From contig NW_019774770.1 in the NCBI RefSeq assembly GCF_001039355.2, forward strand, positions 312,001 to 372,000: a DNA stretch of 60,000 nucleotides, given 5' to 3'. Position 1 is the first letter of the stretch; every line of letters starts with the position of its first letter. The position numbers were made by a program, and so were the translations under genes. Shown in pieces: positions 26,271 through 38,200 of this stretch. A model generated the notes under the pieces. It did not search any database. It was not told where the DNA came from and was given only the letters and a program-made list of their open reading frames with translations. This stretch comes from Lingula anatina (Eukaryota; Brachiopoda; Lingulata; Lingulida; Lingulidae).

Positions 26271-29200
26271 TGTAAATAAAAAGAGAGATATCCAACCTGC
26301 ATCTGTCATATCCATGTCAAGCTTTGGCCCAGCATTTCTTTCCTTAAATGATATTCCATCAATATGTTTTTGTAGAGCCTCTTGAATGACATCATACAAT
26401 GGACAATTCTGTAAAAAGATAAACATATACTATGAAGGCTAATTAGCTCCTCAATTTATATCTCATGGCGAATATTTACACAGAAGAGTATTTTTCTGGT
26501 CCCAGTGTTAGTTTTGACTTTAAAGAAGGTGCAGACAAGTCACTGTAATTTTGGAAACAAACAAAAAAATTTGTGACCCAACAAAAAATTTGTGTACAGA
26601 TCATTGAAAACATCTCCTTAAAAATGTACTGCATTGCATATGATACTTACATGTGCTCCAGGCTTCTGAGGTTCAGAGTCATCAGTAGGGTACATCCTGG
26701 ACACAAACTCCTGCAGAAGTAAGCTCCCGTCTGGCACCATCTTGGTGTAGTCTTTAATAGACTGCATCCACCACCACACCGCATCACGGCAGTTGTAGCG
26801 GGCATGAGTCCCGTCTCCAAGCAGATTAGGGATCAAGCCATGACGCATGCAAGATCCATAAGCAAGAATAAGGTTTCTGAAAATGAAGAAAATAATCTTA
26901 TTACATGATGTAAAAATATGGGCAGTTTCGATATGCATGCCCCCCTATTTCCAATAGCACCTTAAGTTTTGTTACTTTTCAATACCAGTACTTAAATACT
27001 GGCCCTGTGCAAAATGCCAATATAAATAAAGCCAGGCCAGTCAAATTTTGTAAACTTGTCTAGTTACTGGTCTGTGTTTCCACGTTAAGCCAATAGATTT
27101 TTAGACCCTAATGGCTCAAAGGGCCAGAAACCCAAAATATTTTAGGGACAGAATGCACTACTGTACTGGCAAGAAAAGCTCTGTCACTTAAGCTAAAAAG
27201 GTACAATTATGGAGACAAAGAAACTATCATGACATACAAAGAAGAAAAAAACTTACGTATTTACAAAAACACATACAGAGTTGATAACTACACTATACTA
27301 CACTATATATCACTACACAACAACATCACATACCAAAATACACTATACTAGGCCTCTTGCATAAATGACAATATCTATAAAGAAATTCAGACAAAAAAAT
27401 GTATATATAAAAATCAGTACAGACTCTCACCTGGCCACATCATGGCGCCCAGGTATAAGGAGAAGTCCTCTCAGTGCAATGAAGGTATCTCTGCCCCAGT
27501 TTCTCCATATACCACTGGAAAAGTGAGGAAGACCTGCAATAATAAAGTGGAAAAAATTAAATCAAAATTGTGGTTTGAATTATAAATATGAGAACTTTGC
27601 TTGCAAACTATTAGGAATTTCCATGATACAGGTCTTGACAACCTAATTACATGAATTCTCCAATATGATGAAAAATCCAGTATGAAATTCATATGCACAT
27701 TTGAAAAATCCACAAAACAGATTGTGCCTCTGACAGGGACAAATTATCATGGTAGAAGTACTCAGAATTTCACAGTTAGACAACCGGTTGAAAAAAATCC
27801 AATAAAACAACATTATATAAGAACTCATTCATTTGTTTGAAAGTCAAAACATAGAGTTGTTGGATTAAATCAAAGAATCACCTTGATACTAAAATTAAAA
27901 TACTTCGTTGCTATCTATATCACCTGCAGACAGAGTATCATGGCAGACCTCCTCCTTGTCTTCCCCATCATCAGTCTGTGCATTCTGCACGCTGGTTGTG
28001 GTACCTGGGGAGTAATCTGGTAGCCTGGCTGTCTTCACATAACCACACATCTGCACTGAGCCCAGGGAGAGGGCCTTCACAAATGTGGACCCCGTCTTGA
28101 TGAAACTACACAGAGATAACAATAAGGCTATAGGAGAGTATGTTTTTCATGCCATGGTTATATCTTTCAAAATTGTGGAGTAACTGTTCAAAGACAAGTG
28201 AATCCTAATGATAAAAAGAAGCTCTCTCTAATTTTCCATCAATAAGGATATGCAATTTTAAAGAAACAAATAGATGAGAAAATACATTAAATCTTCCTTT
28301 AAAGCCCTTATTTCATCATTCACTACATGTAAACAGACTTCAAGTCAAAGTGAAAGTTTACGTTGACATTTGACACCAGGCTGCATCATGGATTATGGAG
28401 GAAGTCTGAGTGAGGATGGCATCAAAGTAGCTAGGGATCAGATAGCGAGGGAGCTTGCTTAATTGTTCAAACACAGCTTCAAACCATTCACCGAGCTGAA
28501 ATAAAAATGACAATTATAAGCACTTAATACTATGCAAATCAAAATTATCAGTAGTTTATTATGCTGTTTGAGTTTTAGGGATTTGACTCTTCAAATAGCG
28601 CAATATTATTTTATTCATCATTTTCCTTTCGAAGCAGATAATACCATCATGTTAGCACATTTTACTGTTTTACAAATCATAAATTGTAAAAGTAATTTTC
28701 AATAATATTATTACAAATAATATATAACAATCAAAAATATTTGGTACATAAGAAACTGCATCCCTTAGTACATCTCCATTGTTAATATACTGAATCTGTC
28801 TAAGAGCACATTCAGTACAGCAGACTAACAGCTCCGCGGATCAAATATGCCAACCCACTATAAGTAAAAAGCTTGCTGCTTAATTTCCAATTAGACACTG
28901 AATAGATTCCCAGCAGCATTCAAGTGGGTCAGCCATATTTCATCTGCTGACTAGTTAGTACGCCATTCTGAATACGCTCTAACCACCCTGAGTTTCAGAA
29001 GTCACGGAGAATTGCCTCTATTATCCACAGACCTATGCTATACCAGAAATGAGATCTCACAAGCTACATGAATATTCTATGACCATACCTGTTGAGTACT
29101 GGGCTGTGCCTTGAGCCTGGCAGCTATGTAGCCAGGCAACCAGTCTCCGTCTCTAAGATTACAGCACAGAGGATGGCCCAGGTCATTGCTTAAACTGATA

Positions 29201-32200
29201 GGACCCATCACACTCATCACACCTGAAACAATGAAGGGAATCCTATGTAAAATATGTTCATTTAACAAATTCATTCAGCTGTTTAAAATCTCAATTAAAT
29301 CATTAATATAAACCATTGACAAAAGCCAAGCCTGTATTAAGCATTTTCAAAGGGGCGTGTGTGGGTTACTTTGTTGAAAAAGTGGACGTCTTTTACTGCC
29401 TTAGTTCACCAACTTTGGAAATGGCATACAACCTAGATCAAATTTTGATTCAGAGTGAACCTTTTCTGCCTAAAGGGTGGTTTGGTCCCGCCCCCCCCCT
29501 CCCCCTCCCCAATTGCCTATGGGCCTGAAGGTTGTCACTGAAAATAACAACTAGAAAAAAAAATACTTTTCATATCATACCTAATAATATTCTAGACCCA
29601 GAGCTGACATATATTTATCACATTAAATTACAGCGCAGCTATCACTTCATATTTCTTACCCTGTAATCCACAGTACACCAGGCTGCCATATCTGGGCACA
29701 TTATAGGCGCCAAACCCCTTCCCATCATCCCTTTCTTCGTTATCGCAGCGGTATAGCACCCTGTTCAGGTCAGACAGTGTTAACTTGGAGACAATAGAGT
29801 GGAAAGGACTGGTCTCACTGAACTGGCCGTCTTTGATGGGGGGCAGCTGTGAGAAGGTGGTTGCAATGGAGGTGAGGGCTGCTGTGGAGACTGGATCTAG
29901 TGCAATCCTGGAATGGAAAGAAAAGAAAAGAACTAGATCATGACTTAAAGTCAAATTAAAAGAAGCTTTCAATATATTTATTTTCCCCTAGTACACCATA
30001 TATGGATACTGTAAGGCTCAACATGTTATCAGCCTAATTACTTAGTCTGCACCAGTGTCTTAAAGAAGATTGATTCAGTTCACGTAAACATGAGCATGCA
30101 CACACATCACAAACAGATACAGCCACCATCTACATGTACCTATCCACATACATAATAAGATTCTCACATACCTGAATGCTATAACACTTCCAGGGGGGAA
30201 ATGGTGGAAATGGACCACGTTTATGTGGCTGTTCTCCGTGTGTTCTATGTGAACCATCTGGCTCTGATCTGGGGAAACGTCCTCTCGGATGTGGCAGTGG
30301 AAGTCCGGGAGACCATTGATAAACTGTGGGTCCTTCTTGTGAGCGTGGTGCCCTCTATGCTGCAGGTGAGACTCCAGGACCACAGTCTCTATTACACCTG
30401 TGAAAATAAATTTGCTTTGTTGTTTTTGATTTCGATTTTAGAAATTTTGACATTACAATATCCCATATATGATTTCATATGATATTTATCATAAATTGAT
30501 GAACCCTGCCCTGAGTGTCAGAGCAACGTAAAAGCTAACTAGCTTAAATATACCTTGTGATGGAGTCGCTTTTACTAGCTCTGACGAACAGCGACAATCT
30601 GAGGGCGTTCTTCTTCAAAATTTTGCCTGGGGCGCTTCCATATTTGGAAGTCACACGTCACAGCTGTGTTCGCCTGGATCCATATTTGGAAGTCATAAGT
30701 CTCGTACGTCACAGGTTTGGCCGCCTGGAGCTGCCTTTCCCGCCTCGCACTGATGTTATCTCGTGCAGACGAGACAAGAAGCAAAGTGCCTGACGAAGTT
30801 TGAATTGAAAATATCTTGCAGTCGAAGGTCAGTGCCACAATAGAAGCAACATTCTGCTTTAAAAACTGATTTTGGTGTAGCCATCGCGCAGCCCTTATAG
30901 TGGTATCGGGCATACAGTGTAGCTGTCAAATTTGGCACACGGCAAGCACATGTATTGCGCACGTGTACATCTCAGGACTAAATGTTCTTTGATAAGCAAA
31001 AAATACAAAACCATTGGATATATCTTTTCTGTTCGAAGAATATTGTTTATTTTTTCACTTTACATCTTAAATACAGCAAATAAAATTAAATAAAGCAGAA
31101 TTAAATCTGCTTTACGTTTCATTTTGGTCTGATGACATTCAACTGCAGATTCACTGCGGAGCCATTCTATTTGATTGACGGGAGCCTAACATGGTCGCTG
31201 TGCACTAGAGCCTGGTATTGCGACAAGGGTTATATATGAAATCAAGATCGAGCTGGCAAAATCGGAATCTAGAACCTAGGGTAATGAACCCCAACCCCAA
31301 AAGACTATCAATTAAAAAAGCAACACAGAAAATAACTGTCACACAAGTTCAGAGCCTTTTGTTAGACTTTGGCATAAATCCTGCAAATTTCATAAGCTTA
31401 AAATGTTTACATTGAATTTTTTCCCTTTTGAAATCAAATTTTATTTAATGATTAGTTCACACACAAGTGCAAACTAATATCTTTTCATATGCCACCACTA
31501 GTCAAAATACTGATATAAAGTTATTTTTAAGCAATTTTTTATAAAGAGAAAACCAAGCAAACCCCAGGATGGAAAATGTAATGAAAAGTCCTTTACATCT
31601 CTTAGAGTTATAATTTTTAATTTCATAATAGTAAAGTCCAACTTTTATTTGAATTTGTTTTTTTAATAAATTTGAATATTCTTCTTTCAAAGATACATTT
31701 GTATACACATTACAGGGCTGATACTGCATTATAATAATGGAATATCACACTGAACCAAAAGCAATTTAATGTTATTTTTGGGTATAATAATGAGTAAACA
31801 TTCAGGTGGACTCATGCATGAAAGGCAGGTGGGGCAGGCCACTCACAAACCATGTTACCTAAATGTCCCTCTAAAACAATTGTCTCAATTCTACCTATAA
31901 AATAAAAAGAAAAATTCCACTGTTTCATAACTCACAATTTCTACACAATAGCACCAGGTCAAATATTAGGTTGTTTTAGAAAGCTAAAAGGCATTTTTCC
32001 AATCAAATTTCATCATGGCAAATGCCAATGATAGAAAGTGGATCAATAAAATGTTTATGGTTTGTTTAGTCATGGCCATTGTTTCTGTTTTGCAGCTGGG
32101 CCTGTATATTCTTGGATCCCAGTGCTAGATGGCTAAAAAGATTTTGGTATTGACAGCTATACCTGCAAAGGAAAGTATTAATTAACCAACATGTAATGTG

Positions 32201-35200
32201 TAGGGGATATTAAATAACCCACCTGCAATGTGTAGAGGCGGTATATAACCAGTGTCTAGACTGTGAGGATGTTTGAAGGCTGTCCTGGCCACTAACACCA
32301 CAGACATGTGATTGTGTGGGTTATGTCTGGTCACAGCCACAGTGTCATAGTCTCTCTGGTCTACAAATACCTGCAGCAAGAAATGGAACATTTCAATGAA
32401 AATAACATCTGTTATTGACTATCCTGTGCTTCAGTTTTTTTACCTTTAAATCTCTATATGAGCACACTTATCAGGCATATGTGGAAAAGTAAGGAAAATG
32501 AAGAAGTGGTTCTATTTCTGACCTTCAACTCTAAGCTTTTATGAACTTTAATGATATATCTCATATATATTACTATTCATACATATATAAATTAGATTAA
32601 TTCAGCTTTAGCATCACATTATAACTTATATGCTCTAATGTTATAAGAGATTTTAAATAACATATGGAATGCACACAGACCAGAACAGAGGACAGAATGG
32701 AATGGTACATACTTGGTTAAACCCTTTCTTTCCTAGTTCAAAGTGCAGCCTGTTGAGAGCTCTTTTTCCTGCAACAATTCCATTGCACATATTGATGGTA
32801 GCGTGGCACACATGGGTCTGATCTGTCCAAGAAGCATATGGCCGACCTTCCTCTACTACATGAATCTGTGATGAGATGATCAATGAAAGTAGCATGTCAT
32901 CACATCAAGTCAAAATATATGTATGTACTGAGTATTTCAAATTTTTTAAACACCTCGATTTTTCTAATATCTTCCTTTTCCAACAATCATTTTTTAGACA
33001 CAAAAATAGTTTATGATATCAAGCAACCAATTTTTTCCAAACGAAGGAACATAGCAAACTCCTTTTTTTTTTTTTTTTGGGGGGGGGGGGGGAATAGATA
33101 ATTAATTTATGTTGTTCAAATTTATTGAATTAACACCATGAGTAACAACTGCCACATATATTAACAATACTGTGTCATTCACTTTAATGTGGTATGCCCC
33201 TACCCTCTATTATAGACACATTTTCCACAAAACCAAATAACTGTCAATTTATCTAAAGACATATCTGCGAATATCTTGTGTAAAATAAATCTGCAGCCCT
33301 GGTAGAGGGTAGTATGCCCCTTTAGCATATCAGTATTTGTTTACTATGCTGCACAAATGTAATATAGTGAATTAAAAATTTTGAACAGTTATATGTCTGT
33401 TAATGTCGATTTATTACTGCTTTTTTCTTTATGATGTTTACACCATGCTATGATGATATTAAGTATCAACTGTCGCTAACAATACTTTTTATTTAACTCA
33501 TTTGCAAAATGGACTCATAGAAATTGTGGGAACTGAGTCTTGTGCAACCTTATTGTGCAATCTTATTGAAAGCAACTACAAGTTTTTATATTTCAACATC
33601 CATAACTTACATGGTGAGGCACCAGTTCATCATATCCCCTATTACTTCCAGTGGCACAGCATGCCATGGAGACCAGAGCTGCTGTGGGCAGCATGTCATA
33701 CACTGAACGTCTCTACAATATACAACATATCAAATAAAATTAAAACATATTAAAATAATAGACAGAGAGACAGACAGACAGACAGACACACACATACAAC
33801 ATAAGCATGTATTTCATCAAGATATATTGTTTTGTTACATGTGTGTCACCCTACTATATTACCTGAGGCTCTTGTGGAGACATCATTTGTCATATTACAT
33901 AGAACTGCTGAATTACCTGCACTGGTGACATATCACCATGTGTCACATAACATATTACTGTGCCACATTACCTGTACTGGGGACATATCATGTGTCATAT
34001 TACATATTACTGTGCCACATAGCCTGTACTGGGGACATATCATCATGTATGTATCATGTTACATATTACTATGCCATATTACCTGCACTGGAGACATATT
34101 ATCGTGTGTGAGATCATAGAAGAGGGCATGTGCCACAGCAGGCACTAAAGGTCTGACTGCAGGCTTCATGAAAGCCCCCACTGGTTCTCCTCCATAGCGA
34201 TACACCAGGCGGCCTTCCTCGTGGGAGTCCCATGCACTCTGGGCCTCTGAAAGATATATTGATATCTTTCTGCATTACATTCCCATTTCTTTAAATTTTT
34301 GAAAAAAAATCATTTATGCTGGATTTATTTTTTTCTTTTTCTGCACTCTGGCATTGAAAGTGTTTGATGCCCATGTCCAAATTCTTTAACCATTCTATTT
34401 AAGTCCATGAGGTTAGCACTGGTTCCATGCAAAATGCCAGTTGAACTGAAGTAAGGCCTGTAAATTTTGTAAATGCGTTCAAGTTCTGTCCAATTTTGTG
34501 TAAATAACTTCAATAACACCAGTCTTACCTCTGATGAGAGAGTTAATGCCCAGGTGGTTCATGAAGATATTGTCTGTATGTTCACTCCTTGTGAACAACT
34601 CTGCCACCACATAAAGATCAGGACGAATCTTCCTGGCAGCATCCAACATATACTGGAAAAAATGAAGAAGACATATATATTTACTTATCTGTCTTATGTA
34701 ACTGTCATTAATCGTAATTATCTGTCATCAAACTGGCTTTAAACAGCCATGTAAACAGCTATGTAACTGTGGTTTTAAGTTTAAACATATCCTTTTGTGT
34801 AACATGTTTATAGTATGTTTATGGTAAATTTATAATCACACCAAGGTTTATCTCACTGCTTAGATAGAATATTTTATGAGTAATTTTACTAGTACGTATG
34901 TTCATTATATAAAGATTATTTTTTCATTCACAAATGGCTAGGCAACATAATAACAACTAGAGAAATGGTAATGCACTAATTGTATTGTATCGTCATTAGT
35001 ATATCATATTGTACAAGGTCATGACAATCTATGTACCAGTACAGAAATAAATTGAATTGAATTGAATTATATAAACTGACAACATGTTAAAGTAAATATT
35101 GTATTAAAGCATGATACAATTAAAACTTTTAGGTACTTGAAAATCTTGATACATTCTGAACCATTAATACATGGCACTATGATTTATGGATCAGAAAGTT

Positions 35201-38200
35201 AATCTCCTTCTTAATCTTCTAATATTCTCTGATTTTCAAATGTTTTTTTTTTCTTTTTCAAGCATGGTCAGATACATAACCCAACAGGCAGGCCATGAAT
35301 TTTTTTCTAGTTTGTCCAAAAATGTTCCCTTTATCTGACTTCTAGATATATCTCTGCATAATTAAATTCTCTCCAATACGAACAAGTTTGCCACGAAACC
35401 ATCTGCTTTAATAACTTGAAAGATTTAGCTCTGAAAGCTATGTGGTAATTGTCTAGTTTACACAAGTGAAATGTTTCTTTTAGTTTTTGAATGTATATTG
35501 ACAATACTTACTTCTGCTACATGGAGTGGTGTGCTATGACAATTGTCTAGTCTAACAGCGTGGAAGATTTCTACAGTCTGAACTGTGTACTGGCGCATAT
35601 GATCCCACAGAAATGGACAGTCCTCATATTTCTCTCCATATCTTAACTTGACACTGTCTCCCCACACTATGAGCTCTCTTCTTAGGTATACATTAGATCC
35701 TGTAACAAAATGCAAAATGCAGTGTTTTTTAAGTATTCAGAATGGTTATCAAAATATATCTTTAACAATTTAACAAATTCAGGAAATAGGACACAAAAAT
35801 GTAATAAAATTTAAATAAAAAAAATACTAATCAAAAGCCTTTACCTGGCTCAGCAAAGTTCCTGAGAGGATCATCACCCATAACCCAGCCATTGTGTGCA
35901 AACATCACATTTGCCTTGTCAGTATNGCAAACTTCCGTTTTTTTTTTTTTTGGGGGGGGGGGGGAATAGATAATTAATTTATGTTGTTCAAATTTATTGA
36001 ATTAACACCATGAGTAACAACTGCCACATATATTAACAATACTGTGTCATTCACTTTAATGTGGTATGCCCCTACCCTCTATTATAGACACATTTTCCAC
36101 AAAACCAAATAACTGTCAATTTATCTAAAGACATATCTGCGAATATCTTGTGTAAAATAAATCTGCAGCCCTGGTAGAGGGTAGTATGCCCCTTTAGCAT
36201 ATCAGTATTTGTTTACTATGCTGCACAAATGTAATATAGTGAATTAAAAATTTTGAACAGTTATATGTCTGTTAATGTCGATTTATTACTGCTTTTTTCT
36301 TTATGATGTTTACACCATGCTATGATGATATTAAGTATCAACTGTCGCTAACAATACTTTTTATTTAACTCATTTGCAAAATGGACTCATAGAAATTGTG
36401 GGAACTGAGTCTTGTGCAACCTTATTGTGCAATCTTATTGAAAGCAACTACAAGTTATTATATTTCAACATCCATAACTTACATGGTGAGGCACCAGTTC
36501 ATCATATCCCCTATTACTTCCAGTGGCACAGCATGCCATGGAGACCAGAGCTGCTGTGGGCAGCATGTCATACACTGAACGTCTCTACAATATACAACAT
36601 ATCAAATAAAATTAAAACATATTAAAATAATAGACAGAGAGGCAGACAGACAGACACACACGTACAACATAAGCATGTATTTCATCAAGATATATTGTTT
36701 TGTTACACGTGTGTCACCCTACTATATTACCTGAGGCTCTAGTGGAGACATCATTTGTCATATTACATATAACTGCTGAATTACCTGCACTGGTGACATA
36801 TCACCATGTGTCACACAACATATTACTGTGCTACATTACCTGTACTGGGGACATATCATGTGTCATATTACATATTACTGTGCCACATAGCCTGTACTGG
36901 AGACATATCATCATGTATGTATCATGTTACATATTACTATGCCATATTACCTGTACTGGAGACATATTATCATGTATGTATCATGTTACATATTACTATG
37001 CCATATTACCTGTACTGGAGACATATTATCGTGTGTGAGATCATAGAAGAGGGCATGTGCCACAGCAGGCACTAAAGGTCTGACTGCAGGCTTCATGAAA
37101 GCCCCCACTGGTTCTCCTCCATAACGATACACCAGGCGGCCTTCCTCGTGGGAGTCCCATGCACTCTGTGCCTCTGAAAGAAAATTGAAACCTTGATAAA
37201 TCATGTCAGACCTCCATTTCTTTAACTTCCTCAAAATATTTAGTTTAAATTGGATTTATTTTTTTCCTTTTTTTTTTTTTTTTTTTTGTTTTGTTTTTGA
37301 AGTGAAGATGTTTTCTGTCTGGTGTTTGTCTAAGCTCTTTAATCATTCAATTTAGTCTGGGAGATTAGCTCTGGCCCCATGCAGAATGCCAGTTGAATTG
37401 AAGCCACACCTGTAAATTTTGTAAATGTGTTCAAGTTCTCTCCACTTTTGTGTAAATAACTTCAATTATACCAGTCTTACCTCTGATGAGAGAGTTAATG
37501 CCCAGGTGGTTCATGAAGATATTATCTGTATGTTCACTCCTTGTGAACAACTCTGCCACCACATAAAGATCAGGACGAATCTTCCTGGCAGCATCCAACA
37601 TATACTGAAAAAAATGAATAAGACATTTATAAACTAACATGTGAAAGTAATGATTGTATTAAAGCAATTAAAACTTTTAGGTAAAATCTTTGAAAATCTT
37701 GATACATTCTGAACCATTAATACATGGCACTATTATTTATGGATCAGAAAGTTAATCTCCTTCTTAATCTTCTAATATTTTCTGATTTTTCAAATGTTTT
37801 TTTTTCATGCATGGTCAGATACATAACCCAACCGCCAGGCCATGAATTTTTTCTAACTCGTCTAAAAATGTTCCCTTTATCTGACTTCTAGATGTATCTC
37901 TACATAATTGGATTCTCTCCTATACAAACAAGTTTGCCACGAAACCATCTGGTTTAAATACTTGAAAGATTTAACTCTGAAAGCTATATGGTAATTGTCT
38001 AGTTTACACAAGTGAAACGTTTCTTTTAGTTTTTGAATGTATATTGACAATACTAACTTCTGCTACATGGAGTGGTGTGCTATGACAATTGTCTAGTCTA
38101 ACAGCGTGGAAGATTTCTACAGTCTGAACTGTGTACTGGCGCATATGATCCCACAGAAATGGACAGTCCTCATATTTTTCTCCATATCTTAACTTGACAC

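Larger units (their letters stand above)
33611..35925 (-). pseudogene. Second copy of AGL exons 9-12 with truncated exon 8 (probable assembly duplicate)
   Basis: Exons at 35512-35699, 34529-34652, 34083-34246 and 33611-33712 have the same lengths and splice sites as AGL exons 9-12 to the right. They differ only at a few bases, all synonymous where I compared them. Exon 8 restarts at 35,849 but is cut after TTGTCAGTAT at 35,925, followed by N, so it lacks its 5' half and acceptor. Splicing these four exons (578 bases) after exon 12 would break the frame. This copy also carries an insertion of about 390 bp in the exon 9-10 intron that the other lacks. The pattern fits two alleles joined in tandem better than a functional duplication. 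Confidence 0.8.

Noticed and set aside
30201-30482. Plus-strand open frame of 93 codons
   Set aside because: It is the antisense shadow of AGL exon 15 (30,172-30,397), whose minus-strand frame matches the enzyme.
33063-33092. Poly-T/poly-G run as a functional element
   Set aside because: It occurs at the edge of both duplicate copies and next to the N, so it is more likely a sequencing/assembly-difficult homopolymer. The similar run at 55,316-55,339 shows such tracts are common here.
33611-35925. Genuine tandem exon duplication giving alternative AGL exons
   Set aside because: The duplicate exon 8 is cut and has no acceptor, inclusion breaks the frame, and an N marks the join.
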